This document shows, one piece after another, positions 1 through 13,073 of a stretch of 64,000 nucleotides of DNA (within the stretch, counting starts at the first letter, position 1; each line of letters starts with the position of its first letter). The notes beneath the pieces are model-generated. The model made no database searches and had not been told where the DNA came from. It worked only from the letters and a program-made list of their open reading frames with translations. The translations under genes were made by a program, and so were the position numbers. The DNA is from Dirofilaria immitis (lineage: Eukaryota > Nematoda > Chromadorea > Rhabditida > Onchocercidae). The stretch covers positions 310,001 through 374,000 of the forward strand of contig JAKNDB010000075.1 in NCBI GenBank assembly GCA_024305405.1, written 5' to 3'.

Positions 1-1224
1 TTTCTAGGCTCGAAATTAGATATTGATCTAGGGATCAAATAAGATTATAACAGCAGAATTAGTTCATATTTATTGCTAATATTTTTAAATTTTGTTAATA
101 TTAAATGAATCGAAAATAATTAACAGAAATTTCTATGCTTATATTAAAGAAATTTTAAGATTTAAAATTTTTATAAACATATCATATCATTTTAATCTAT
201 TATTTTTATCACATCAACATATCAATCATTTATTAAAACGGAAATTTTGATCAATATTTGCATATACATGAAAATATATATATATATATTAATAATTAAT
301 TCCATAATTTTATCGATCCATTAAATAAATCATTGTTATATAGGGAATGCTTGAGGAGGAAATTATCAAACGAATTTCATAAAATAAATAAATATTTCTT
401 TTTTTTTTATTAGATAAATTATCATCACAAATTCATTTCTTATTTCTTATATATATTCTATATCTAAAATATACACATGTAATGAATTATCCATCCATCG
501 TATTAATAATATATTAATTAAATGGAAAAGAGAGAAATTTTTATGCATACAATTTATAGGAATTTGAAAAATTTTTCTCAAAACATAATATTTTTATTTG
601 TAAATTATTATTATCTTAGCAAATATTATAATATAGTATTGTTGTTATTTTGTTAAATGAATTTCCAATTATTAATTCTGATTAATTCTTCATTTTAATT
701 TCATATATATATTCCTATATTTTACATTAAATAGAAATTAGAATTAACTGAGATTTTAATTTTCATACACATTTAGTAATGTTATTTTTAAGGAATTTCG
801 AGGAATTTTTTTGAGGAAATTCTAAATTTTACGTTATTGAAATAGTTATAATTCTAAATACTATTTAGTGTAATTATTTTATCGAATCAATTAGCTTATT
901 ACTTTCAAAATATATAATTCTAAAATATGATAATATATTCATTTCCCGAAATCTTCGAGATTTAGAAATTGTTTATTCATTTTTTTTTTGTATTAATCGA
1001 TATTTTTTGTTTATAATCTATTCGCATAGAAGTTTTGAACTTAAATTATATTTTAGGAAAAAAATCTGAAATTTTTTTCGAATATTTCTCTGTTAATTTT
1101 TTACAAATTTCCGTTGTAAATTGCTTGTCATATTTTAATGACTAGTTTGTTGAGCGATTATCGGTAAGTATTGTTATATAATTTTGATGATAAAATGATA
1201 ATCTTTCTTTTATCTTTTTTATAG
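1..1224. other. lin-10 intronic sequence, no exon recognised
   Basis: AT-rich sequence with frequent stops in all frames. The first recognisable lin-10 exon opens at 1225 in codon phase 0, so the part of the PTB domain before it must lie left of the window or in an exon I cannot see. A good-looking donor (GTAAGT) at 1164 is preceded by frames that close within about 20 bases, and nothing resembling the expected PTB segment is there. Confidence 0.6.
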
Positions 1225-4200
1225 GATATATTAATGGATCATGCGTTACGGACGATATCGTATATTGCTGATATCGGTGATCTGGTTGTTTTGATGGCAC
1301 GCCGAATATCACAGTCATCTAAGGAAGAATCTTTTACTATAAGGTATGAAATCTTTCTAATTAAATTTATGTCTAATTAATTAAATTATATTTGTTAAGA
1401 ATTACTTAAGTGCTTTTTTCTAATTGATATAAATTACAATTTATATAAATAACTAATTGATAAGGAAGGTTAAATTTATGCTGTTTATCAATGATGATAA
1501 TATGAAGATTAAATGATGATATGAAAGCTAAAAATGTTTTTGAATTTTTTTTACCAAATAATTTAATTTATAGATTATTTAATGATTTTAAATTTTGAAT
1601 TTGAAAAGTATACTTTTTAACGTATAACAGATTTGTTCATTATTTTTCTTTCTAATTTCATTAATTAATTCGAATTTTATTATTTGTTAAAATAGTATCG
1701 AATTCAAATTTAACCAATTTAATTATATAATTAAACATTTTTGTATATTTAATCTAATGGTTTTTTATTAATTTTTTATACAATAATTTCTAATATACAT
1801 AAACGAAAAAAAGCGATTTTTTTTGAAAATTATGTTCATTTAGTCGATAATTTACTATTGATATTTTAAATAAACAAATGAATTATTCTCAATTTTATCA
1901 TTTTATTATTGATAAGTTGATTAATTACTGATAATATAAGTTATAATTTAAAGGAGAAAAGAATAAGTTGGTAGAGAATTGTTAAAACTATTATTTTAAT
2001 TTAAAAGCAAAAATTCGATTCACTGAGTTTTTGCAATAAATTCTAAGTTTGATAAAAGATTTCCGATATTTACACCAGACGATTCATTTTAATTAACTAA
2101 AAATTATAATAACTGGAATTGATTTGATTCTTATAATAATAATAAGTTAATATTCACAAAACTTATTTGGATATTAGAAAAAAAAATTATCAAAAAGTTC
2201 ACATTGATAAGAAATATGATAGAGTGAAGTTCGATTAATGGATAAATAAAATTCCGTTAAAAATAAACGATATAATTGATATTATGAAATAACCGATTAA
2301 TATTAATTGATAAATTTAATTTGACATCAAGATAGAATGAATGCAGTATATCGTAGAATCAAGAATAGTAGTTAAATAGAAGAAGGTTAAGAAAGAATGT
2401 TAAGATTCCTATAATAGATATAATTATTATAAAAGATATCATTTATCATGCATAATATTTTACATTTTATTAAAATTTCAAACCATAATTGAAATGTTGA
2501 AATGAAATATTTGCAAATATTGCAACGTATCAATTATGCGAAAATATTTTATTTACAGTACTCCTCGCGTGATATGTCATGTTTTTGAATCGGATGAAGC
2601 ATCATTTATTGCCCAATCTATTGGACAAGCCTTCCAGGTTGCTTATGTCGAATTTCTTCGTGCTAATGGTATCGATGATCCATCATATTTACGTGAAATT
2701 GATTATCAGGTTTAATATAATAATTTATTTCTTTTACAATTAATTTATTTTAATAAATTTCTCAAGAAATTATCATATTTTAATTCTTAATGATATGCAA
2801 ATTTTTGAAATTTTAATGGAATCATAGAGGAAATTAAATTAAATGCATAAAATATTATTATTTGTTGCATTTTTATAATTCAAAAGGATTATCTACCACA
2901 ATAAGTATATGTAATATATTGTCATAAAATTAAATTCAAAATTTAAAATTTAAATTTAATCGTAAAAGTTTTGATTTCAATTTGATCAAAATAATATGTC
3001 AATAAAATTTTTCTTTGCATTAATTGTTACCAAATTTTGCCTTTAAATAATCCATAATTGATAAATTTTTCATCAATTTTTAATTAATTAATTAATTAAT
3101 TAATAATTAAAAATTTGTTGTTTTCATTTAATTCATATAAAACTTGTTTTGAATGAAAATATATTAGGATATGAGTATATGAGCATCGAATGTTTCCTAA
3201 AATCGTTTTATTTTAGGAAGTGTTGAGTTCACAAGAATTAATGGGTGATGAATTGGAAATGTTTGCTAAGAAAGAAACGCAAAAGATATTGTTGTACCGA
3301 AGAAAGCTGGTGAACCATTAGGTGTTGTGGTTGTCGAATCTGGATGGGGTTCAATGTTACCGACGGTTGTTATTGCTAATTTACAACCAAATGGTGCTGC
3401 TTGCCGATGTAATCATTTAAATATTGGTGATCAGGTAGGAAATCATTTCCTTGTTTTATTTATTTTTTTTAACTGAATAAATGAAAACGACAAATATTTA
3501 CTAATTGAGAAGTAAACAATGGGAAATATAAATAAATAAATGATTGAAAATAATCTATTTTTAATAACTTTTTCTTAATTTATTTTTTTCAGATAATCGC
3601 AATTAATGGCATATCTTTAGTTGGTCTTCCTTTAGCTTCAGCACAGCAAAATATTAAAGTTAGTAAATTTAAGATTTTTTCCTAATAATGATCTTTTATA
3701 AAATATAAAGCTCTGTATTATTATTTATTATTATTTATTATTGTTATTATTATTATTATTATTATCTCTAATCCAATTTATTTAAAAATTTTATGGTATT
3801 TAAGGCGACAAAAATTCTACAGCAGTAAAATTAACTGTTGTATCGACACCACCAGTTGTTGAAGTTAGAATTCGACGTCCTGATACGAAATATCAACTTG
3901 GTTTTAGTGTGCAAAATGGAGTGGTATCAATTACTTTTACATATTCATTATTCAATTCTAAGCTAATTATTGTTTATTGTTGAAAGATGAAAAATTTCAT
4001 TTCGAAATTTAAATTATACTATCAATTTGCTATGTTTTTTTTTCGCAAAATTTCATAAAATCATGTAGTTTTATACAACTTAGTGAAAAAATAGAACTTA
4101 ATTATTAAACTATTTAATGATGATGAACTAAAATAAAATGAGAAATGATGAATAGATTACTATCATTACTGGAAATAATTTAATTTATAAATTGCTTAAT

Positions 4201-4446
4201 GATAAACTAAAATATGAGATAAAAAATTTTTAGATTTGTAGTTTACTACGTGGTGGTATAGCGGAACGTGGTGGAATTCGTGTTGGTCATCGAATTATTG
4301 AAATTAATTCACAAAGTGTTGTTGCAGTACCACATGAAAAGATTGTTAATATGTTAGCATCAGCAATTGGTGAGATTCATATGAAAACAATGCCAACATC
4401 GATGTTTCGTCTGCTCACTGGCCAAGAAGTGCCAAATTATATTTGA
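1225..4446 (+). CDS. lin-10: LIN-10 / Mint (X11, APBA) adaptor, C-terminal part: PTB end plus two PDZ domains
   Basis: Exons: 1225-1343, 2559-2709, 3217-3434, 3593-3658, 3805-3920, 4234-4446 (stop TGA). They give about 294 residues in frame once two 1-base losses in A-runs (3281-3284, 3810-3814) are allowed for. Exons 1-2 carry the PTB core ([19 protein letters not shown], then ICHVFES and AQSIGQAF). Exons 3-5 hold PDZ1 ([19 protein letters not shown]) and exons 5-6 PDZ2 ([19 protein letters not shown]). The C-terminus VPNYI resembles the PVYI tail that folds back on PDZ1 in mammalian Mint1. In C. elegans LIN-10 acts with LIN-2 and LIN-7 to place the LET-23 receptor basolaterally and also works in neuronal receptor trafficking. 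The donor after exon 5 (GTGGTA) is weak. The 5' part is missing from the window. The family call is very secure. Confidence 0.95.
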
Positions 4447-4621
4447 TAAAAATTTTTTTAATTTATTTTAATTAATCATTTTCTTTTTTCTCTCTAATAA
4501 CTTGTTATCAATCGATTGAAGCAAAAAAAAAATTTATCCCTCATCTTTTGCTATTTTGTTTTATCATTTTTTTCTATTGATATGAACTTATCGCATTCTT
4601 CTTTGATCTATTCGAATTTTT

Positions 4622-4652
4622 ATAATATTTCATTTACCAAATGAAATATTAT
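4622..4652. repeat. Inverted repeat, 14-bp perfect stem with 3-nt loop, in presumed lin-10 3' UTR
   Basis: Arms 4622-4635 and 4639-4652 are exact reverse complements with loop ACC. The hairpin begins 175 bases after the lin-10 stop, so it should be in the 3' UTR if transcription reaches the AATAAA at 4853. The pairing is read directly; any role is inference, and chance hairpins are commoner in AT-rich DNA. Confidence 0.6.
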
Positions 4653-4852
4653 TTTTATATCGAGAAATGTCAAAATCTAACTCTTCTTTCATATACTTTT
4701 CAAATGTGCTAATATGAGAAATTATCGATTAAAAAAATTGATAAGATGATTTTGAAATATTGCTAAGTTTCATTTCATGTTGTCATATAAATATGCTATA
4801 TTAAAATATTATTCAAAAAGTTTCTTTTCCCTATATCTACCATGACGGGTAT

Positions 4853-4858
4853 AATAAA
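4853..4858 (+). terminator. Candidate poly(A) signal AATAAA for lin-10
   Basis: Canonical hexamer about 407 bases after the lin-10 stop. AT-rich DNA offers several alternatives further on, for example near 5160. The short open frame starting at 4842 around it has no recognisable similarity and is not annotated as a gene. Confidence 0.3.
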
Positions 4859-6114
4859 GCTGTGTGCAACAATCGCAATCATTGAAATTAATTTTGCATT
4901 CTCTATTAAATATAAGGAACGGAATTTATTTAGCTTTTTCTTTTATTGCAACGGGAACAACCTGAAGTATTTATTAGCATTCCATCCATATACTGCCTTG
5001 CCATTCTTGGACTCTTGTAATACTTACGAATGAATAGGTTTTACTTCGACACATTTCCTGCAGAAATTTCAAGATGGAGGTTAATTAATTCATTTTGTTT
5101 CCAAAACATTATTCAGTTTATATATTATATATTTCACATCTTCGTTTATCTCCTGTAATATAATAAAAACATTTTGATTAGATACATTATACACAAACTG
5201 TACTTACTTACATCTCCCTATAGTGTTAAATTTATAGAATTATGTTTTATATGTGTCATTAATTTTTCGTTTCAACTTTTTTTTGTTTGATTATATTTTC
5301 TCGTATAAATATATATTGAAAAAAAAATGGTTGATATAAGAAGTCAGGATAATTGACATAACACGTAAACATATATCTAACTCATGAAATTAAAAAAATA
5401 AACTCTACTTAAATGTACGAAAGAATTATTTGTGATTTATTTCAATACAACAGTAATTCGTAATATGTACAGGAAAAAAATATACGATAAAGATAATCAA
5501 GATCCTCTAATAAACTAAAAAAGAAAATATTTTTGCAAATTATTTTTAGGCATAATTCTTATGAATCATACTACCTTACTCTCAAATTTCATAGAAATAA
5601 GAGAGCTGTTTAGTCCATATAAGTTTCTACATATGTATATATAAACAAGAAACAAATATAAACAAATTTCATGCACAAAAATGAAACTTGTAATAGTAAT
5701 CGATAGCTAATGCAGAAAAAGAAATATTATTACAAATACAGTAAATCTAAATATTATATATGTTGAACTTGATAGATATATCCTAAATCTCCAAACGTAT
5801 CTCCAAACGTATTGAAGATATTTTTTTATATTGTACTGTAATTCCAGAATTCAAAAGAATCATTATTAAATGTTTTTGGGTAGATGGATCAAAGCAGCAG
5901 TGACGAAATAACATCTACTATGAGCGGGCACGCAAAATTATTATGGAATGCTTCGAGAAAAATCATAAAAGATAACTTCTCACTCTACGAGAGATTACTT
6001 CCTCTCTTTCATGGAAAAAGTTTTCTTCCTTACCTTTATGGATAAAAAAAGAATACAATTCCAATTTGAGTCAAAAATAAAGCAGTAAAACCTAATGGCA
6101 AGATTTTATATTGA
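4859..6114. other. Intergenic region between convergent genes
   Basis: Tail-to-tail interval between lin-10 (+) and the PCMTD-like gene (-). It should contain both 3' UTR ends. I see no coding exon, RNA gene or long repeat in it. Confidence 0.6.
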
Positions 6115-7069
6115 TTAACAAAGGCATTTGATATACTCTTTGAGAGCACGATTTAATGGTAATTTCATTATTCGATGTTCGAAGAGGGCAGCAAATATAC
6201 GGATATCATTTAACTGTCGCCCACGTTCTTCCAATCGCTCCTCTTCACGCTTTTGCGCCTGTTCCGTTTGCAACTGAAAATAAATTAATTTGTAAGGAAA
6301 TATCATTTAATGTTAATCTTCGTGAGTGATAGAACAAGATTTCTTCTAACTTAAACCTTGAAGTCCACGATTCTAATTGTTAGAAATACGATATAATTTC
6401 AAGATAATCTGCATAATATCTGACATTTCAAAACAGTTGCAAAATACCACTCAACAAACCTCATCTTCAACATCAGATCTACGACGAGACATAGATCTAT
6501 CCTCCAAAGCATTACCATTTGAATCACTTTCAACACTATTTCTAAAGTCACGATTAGAACCCTAAAAGACGAAAAAATATATCGTTGTCGATGAATGCAA
6601 AACAAAATCTAGGAAATGCGAGAATACTTTATTGTCTCCGTGATTTAATCTCAAACATCAAGTGCCACTCAAAAAATAAAAAACGGGAAATAATCTCCTA
6701 TCTTTGATTTGTTTATAATATAAAGACTAAAGTATATCAGTTATCAATTAATATAATCAATTTGCTGTCATTCTTCTAACTGCATTAAACTACTTTAATA
6801 AATATAAAATCCAAAAATCAATTTAACAAATGTTTATTTCCACTAGATTTGAAATGGACTTACGAGCAAATCTAGAATATAAATAAAAATTTAAGAAATT
6901 ACCTGACCATCAACTGCAGCACTCACACTTTGCGCTGTATGACGAATAGCCCGATATAATTCATTTTTATCTCGAGAGCTAACATGACTACTGCCACGTT
7001 CTGAACGATCTGCCTGATGTTCAATGTCGCTCGAGCTACTGCTGACATCATCATCATCACCATCATCAC

Positions 7070-7112
<43 letters not shown>

Positions 7113-7120
7113 TTCATCAC

Positions 7121-7154
<34 letters not shown>

Positions 7155-10100
7155 GTTATCGTCATCGTTGTCGTCATCGTCGCCGTCATCGTCATCATCA
7201 TCATCATCCTCGTCACTATCATCCTCGTCGTTGTTATCGTCATCATAATTATTATCTTCATCACTATTATCATTATCGTCATCATCGGGATCATAGTCAT
7301 TATGATTAGAATTTTCCCCTTCTCTAACGCTGACTCCTAGATGACTATTATTTGTTGATGAATTTCCTGTGTCTACCAAATTCCCATTTTTATTATTCGA
7401 ATCGTATCGCTCTTCAGGACTACTTTCTACTCTATTTTTATATAATTTGTTGCTTTGCCATATGATTTCGTCCTTCTTCAAATCTCTAAGATTTCTGAAG
7501 GAAGGAAAATTTTCAGAATTTGCTTCCAAGGTGTTTTGCATCCCGTCGGATTTCTTACAAAGTTTGTTACTAATAAGATTGTTAATCCGTTTTTTATCGT
7601 TTGGTTCTTTGTGTATTTTCGAATTTTCAATTTGAATGGACTCATTAATAGATTGGCCCGATTTTTGACTACATTCTTCGCGATGATCAGAATCGAACGA
7701 ACTGCTACCCAAGGTTGCACAATTTTGAACTTTGGTCAAATTCTGACGAGAATCCTTGCTTTGATTTACAAGGTTTAAATGAACACTTTTCTCTTTACGT
7801 CTCGAAATATTCTCCATTACGATATCTTCACTAGTATCAGTTTCTTTTCTACGTAAATCCTGCATCTGTTCAACCATTTCTTCTGCCCAGCGATTCACAG
7901 ACTCCTTGTTTTCTACAGCTCTTTCAACAAATTTCAAATCATTAGCACTCTTCGTTTCTTCAGAATATTTAGGGACATTTTTTCATTTTGATAATTGACA
8001 CTCTCTTCCAATTCCATTAGTTTTTCCCGAGTTATGGCAGCTGTTGAAGATCCACTATTTAATCTGCTTTTATCTGCAAGATCCTGCTTTGCGATATTTT
8101 GAATCTCATAATTATTGACAAGATCAGCTTTCCATTTTTATCTTTGTGACCATCACCATTATCATCATCATCATCAACATCATCATCATCATCATCATTA
8201 CGTCGTTTAGCGCCCAAACTGTTTTCACCCTCATGTTCTACGCTAAAATTTGAAAAACGAAACATGTCAAACATAAAAGTTGGAAAAATAACGGGAAAGA
8301 AAAAATTTTTTCAATAACAGCGGTTTTTGCTTTTTGAAATGATACCATTAACTATATGTATTTTTACGTTTGTAATCAAGAAAATAGTCTGTTCCAAATA
8401 TTCACCGAAATAACAGTATTGCTGAAAGTTAATTTAACTCATAATCTTTATCTTTTACGGTTTTACGAATTAAAAACGAACTTATCGAAAAATGATCTTT
8501 AATAAACCCATTTAAAATTCTCAGGCACATGCCTCTTTGCTTTACATACATCCTCATATGAAATTTCATAAATCCTCCAAAAGCTGGATCGAGTTAAGAT
8601 TAATGCAATATCTCAAAAGTTCAAAGTTGGTTGACGAATATCTTGTCATCAGTTAACTAAATTTAAGATGCAATAACCTGAACTGAGAAAACAATAAGTT
8701 AAAATAACTAACTAAATGAAACTATTCAGCTTATAAAATCTGAACTACTGAGCATATAAAAATTATAGATACATGAATAATTTACAGTGTGCGTTTCATT
8801 GAGCGGCCAGTTACTGAGGTACTGTCACTGTTTGATTCAGTAGCATCTAGTGATGCATCAGCAGGATCACCATTAGCTGAATTTGAACCACCATATCTGC
8901 AATAACATTAGAAACAACAAATGGCATATTTTCTCGTTTCACGGTATTATTAATAGATCAGATCACCAATAATTACAAAATATATTGTCAGACTTCAGTT
9001 TTTCAGAAGCTAATTTCACTAGCTAACTAGCTTAAAATTGGGCAATCAAAATTAATGGTAACGTAAAAAATAATTGGAACCACCAGCATAATCACGATAC
9101 TACACGCGAAAACAAATAACATTTGTTGAAATAAAACAAACTCAGAATTTTCATTTCCATTAATAATTTCAACATCACTGCTTTGACCATCTTCCGTTTC
9201 AGCATTCCCCGCTTCTTGGGCTTCCATTTCAAGTAGACGACGTCTAAAAGTAACTTCCAACGAAAAATATCTTTTGTAAAAAAAACTTTTTATTCAAATT
9301 ATTCTTCCCATTTATTTGCAAATCCTATTTAAACGAAAACTTCAAAAGGTTTAAAATTTAAATTTGAGTTCATTTTAGCTGCCAATATGTATGAAAAGTA
9401 CAGCATTTAATAACTTGACCACACAAAAATTGTAATAGGCAAGTAATAAGATATCCGAACCTTCTCACAACTCGATTAGCAATATGTGCACGAAGACGGT
9501 GCCGGAACCACACCATTCGAAACCTTTCACGAGCCAAACGTCTCTGCTCCAGTTCCGCTTCTTCTACTTCATTATTATCTTCATTTTCAGTAACCTGTCA
9601 AAAGCTTCATTTTTTCATCTATGCCAACAATATTCAATAAAGAGATCGAAAGGAATTGTTAATCACACGATACATCGTACTTTTACGAAATGTATATACA
9701 TATCACGTGATGACATGTGTATGTGCCAAGAAGCATCAGATAAGCTGATAGGGGTCATGACAAAAACTTTAAGGAAGTGAGATGGAAAATGAATTACAAA
9801 ATCTGCTCCAACGATGGCTAATATTTCACGAAATGGAGGCTGCCGATTTTCGAAATGTCCTTGTTGTGTTACTGGTTGTTCACCATCACGAAATTCAACA
9901 ACGACATGATTTTCACGTATTCGTTGTGGTTGTTGACTAACCTTAAAATAAGCAAAGAATTGAACAGTAATAATTGAGAGAACATTGGCTAGTCCAAGAA
10001 ACAAATAATAGATTCAACTTTTTTTTGCTATACATCTCGAGATGTCTCATAATTACTAGCAATAAATCTCATAATTATTAGCTTAATCATTCCTTACTTA

Positions 10101-11986
10101 CCTACACACATGCATTATCTTATCCTTTGCTCATATTTTATGAGAAGTAATCCGCCTGATAATGGGACATCAAAAAATACTTACAAAATTTCGAATATGT
10201 ATTTTATGATTTACAGCAACTGCGGAACGAATAATTTTACGAATGGATAAAGCGCATAGAAATTGCAATGTAGATATCGATCTAAATGGTGGAGCATCCG
10301 AGTAGAGCTCTTTTGATCTTTCTTCGTCAGTGGGTGGTATGAAATCGGAAAATGAAACGGAAGTAATAATTTTGACTTCGAACACATTCGCTGCTTGACG
10401 ACGTACTTGTAACAGCTAAAACTAGTGGGAAACTTTTAACAGATAAATGAAAACACTATTATAGAGTTAGACGTCAAATTACAGTTACGTAAGCGAACCT
10501 TGATTAAAATTAAAGTTTTTGATATTTAAATATATTTAATGCCATATATATATTAACCCGAACATCAGTAAAGAATATTTTCTGTTACCATTTTGAATAA
10601 ATTAGAAAACAGCAAAAACGAATGTTCCAGTCTTGTGTAATAGACTTTAATTATTACCGAGAAGCATCATTACCTGATCATCGTAAGGCATCACAAGAAT
10701 ACCATCAATTTTCAACAATTCCCAAAGAATTCGTCGATGTGACGTCGGAACAGCAGCACCACAATATACACGATCGTATTTACTATAATGAGATGGACTA
10801 AGATGCAATCCGTTACCACAAGCGAATTCCGGAACTGCCCAATCATAGCACTGCGTTTCCGGACAATGTAATGTTTCGGCGACTAATGAACGTGCGTATT
10901 CTACAATATTTGGGTGGATTTCAATACCATGATTTATACCGTTGCTACCTGCAAATGAATACAAATCAGACAATAAAAGATATGATGTTTAAATATAACA
11001 AATATATAATATAATAAAATCGTAATTTAGAACTACTGATCAGTTTCTGTATTGTTAGTTAGTCCATGCTGAGATACATACATAATGCATATTTGATTTA
11101 ATTTTTTAAAAATAATAATAGAAAAAAAAATCGCGTACAAAACAATCTTTACAATGAATACTGCGATTACAATATACAGAAGATGAATATTACTGCAAAT
11201 ACAAAACTTTTCGAAATATTTAAATACAAATAAACGATCAATAAGAAATAAGACATTTAATGTTACAAATAAATTATACCTTAAATTAGGCATACTGCAA
11301 ATACTGTTTACGCTTATCAAGCATTGTAATCAACTTCCACTTCATATATTTTATCGATTTCTGATCATTCCCATGATTAATGAAGTCCTAATAAGCAAAA
11401 CAAAATTTTAGCTTTTCCAAATATTTAAAAGAAAATTTCCTTGCTTACCTAATAAATATCCAGCAACTGTACTGAGATAACCCGTACCAGAACCAACGTT
11501 AAGGAAACTATTGCCTTCTTGTAGATCCAAACATTCCAAAACATTGCCATATATGCATGGAGCAGAAATGTGTATACGTCCAGGAGATCCAAAATCACTT
11601 TTCCAAGCCAAATCCTTGTATGCTATATATCGGCCTTCTACCGGAAAAAACCGGCGACGATCAACCAATCTTAAACCATAAAAATCTGGCACTTACTATC
11701 CCTTTTAAATGAAAATTAATTTAAAAATAAGTAACGAATTATGCCTTCGAAATAAGAATTTTAGTTCAAAAATGTTCCAATTTACTTTATGATAACTATT
11801 AGCAATATCCATAAACATTTTATCAACATATATACAACATCGACTTCATGCAATATGGTCGTAGATTAAAAAGAGAATTACTTACCTTAAAGCAGTTTCA
11901 ACTCGATGAGTAACAACAATGTTAGCATCAATAAGCTTGTCTATTAAATCATCATTATCATTTCCTGAACTTGCGGCCAAACCCAT
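6115..11986 (-). CDS. PCMTD1/2-like protein (isoaspartate O-methyltransferase domain, greatly enlarged by an acidic insert)
   Basis: Eleven exons on the minus strand, in coding order: 11986-11886, 11669-11449, 10948-10674, 10415-10185, 9941-9798, 9594-9461, 9243-9142, 8896-8786, 8242-6903, 6561-6460, 6273-6115. With two lost T/A bases allowed for (T-runs 8135-8139 and 7978-7983) the length is an exact 974 codons. The start MGLAASSGNDNDDLIDKL matches the family N-terminus, with Gly2 as a possible myristoylation site. Exon 2 has YKDLAWK, ISAPCIY and the SAM-binding loop NVGSGTGYLS; exon 3 has YDRVYCGAAV and ILVMPYDDQ. The last exon ends with IMKLPLNRALKEYI, matching the conserved PCMTD C-terminus. 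Vertebrate PCMTD proteins (about 360 aa) are thought to act as cullin-RING substrate receptors more than as repair enzymes; applying that here is inference. The roughly 600 extra residues are mostly in exon 9 (Asp/Asn/Ser/Glu-rich). C. elegans has a homologue (R119.5, from memory). Confidence 0.9.
7046..7287. repeat. Coding (ATC)n / GAT-GAC triplet repeat giving a poly-Asp tract
   Basis: About 240 bases of ATC triplets with interruptions (TCG, TCC, TTA), inside exon 9 of the PCMTD-like gene. Read on the coding strand it gives long Asp runs broken by Asn, Glu, Gly and Ser. The other frames yield spurious poly-Met, poly-Ile and poly-Ser open frames on both strands, which are not genes. A triplet period keeps the reading frame when the repeat length changes. 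Confidence 0.95.
8151..8198. repeat. Second, shorter (ATC)n coding repeat in the PCMTD-like gene
   Basis: A 48-base ATC tract near the 5' end of exon 9 encodes DDDDDDVDDDDDNGDG. It lies about 860 bases from the main poly-Asp tract and just before the first of the two frameshifts in this exon. Confidence 0.9.
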
Positions 11987-13036
11987 GACTATAAATTTCG
12001 AGACAAAAATAATAACAACAAATGTCTATCAGATAGTGAAATGACGAATTACTTATCAGTAATTTATAAACAAGCCATATTATCTATCAACGCAGTTAAA
12101 AATAATTAAGATTTGAAATATATTTTATGTAGTTGGGAATGAAAATACAATGTTCGGAAATCAATTTCAGGAATTCGATGTATAGCAAAATGAATACCGT
12201 ATTCAATATGTGATACATAGAAATTAGTAAAAATTACTGGATGATCATAGATAAAAGTTTATATAGTTTTTGTACATGTTTTTAGTATTCATGTATTAAA
12301 TTAAAATAAAACCAAGAAAATATATTATATTCCAAGTATATTTAAATTTCAGATATATTGCTGTAACTTGAATATCATCACATATTATCCAATTCTTTAA
12401 AATAGTATGCCAACTTTTCACATTTAGAATCGAATTTTTGGAAAATATCTGATAAAGAAAGCGATTTAATTTAATAAACGAATGTTTATTAAAGAGCGAA
12501 ATTAATTTATAAACAAATCATCGTATCTATTGATTTAATTGAAATTAATTTTTCCCTTTTTTTTTCTTAGCCTAATCAAATTGCAACTAAGAACTTATTA
12601 AGAAAGAAATCCATTCCAAAAATTATTGCGAAATAATTTTATTCTGAATCTTACATTATCAATTCCTAAAATTATTAAGAAATAATTTCATTCTTAATCC
12701 TATACGTATCAAACTTCTCAAGATAACATTAAAAAGCCTAAGACTTTGCTAATTGTTATTAATTAATACGATATGATTACAATATTTCATTACCGTAATA
12801 TTTCATTTTTCTTTTGCATAATCTCGGATTCGTCAATATTCATTGTACATGTAATGAATACGATATATTTATTTATACTTTTGCACGTACGCATATTTGT
12901 AAATATGTATATTTACACGTTCCATTTTATATATGCATGTAGATGAATACATATATGTATGTATATGTTCACTCGACAATAAATATGAAAAACACGTGAA
13001 GCGACTATTATATCATTCATTCAGCTTTTCAGATAG

Positions 13037-13073
13037 ATTTTGCAGCCTCTAACATTACCAGGGGCTGCAAAAT
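13037..13073. repeat. Inverted repeat with 11-bp perfect arms and 15-nt loop
   Basis: Arms ATTTTGCAGCC (13037-13047) and GGCTGCAAAAT (13063-13073) are exact reverse complements. The GC-containing stem stands out in very AT-rich DNA. It could be a transcribed hairpin, a relic of a small inverted-repeat element or chance. No target-site duplication is obvious. Confidence 0.65.

Noticed and set aside
1141..1163. Possible lin-10 exon before donor GTAAGT at 1164
   Set aside because: Frames close almost at once and do not resemble the expected PTB sequence.
4842..5033. 63-codon open frame downstream of lin-10
   Set aside because: No similarity, no splice context, and it lies in the presumed 3' UTR or flank.
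6923..7340. Poly-Met, poly-Ile and poly-Ser open frames on both strands
   Set aside because: They are other-frame shadows of the ATC triplet repeat encoding poly-Asp in the PCMTD-like gene.
9027..9141. Hydrophobic, membrane-helix-like extension after PCMTD exon 7 (minus strand)
   Set aside because: It is read-through into a T-rich intron. Splicing at 9141 in phase 2 to the exon at 8896 keeps the frame, and no family member has this segment.
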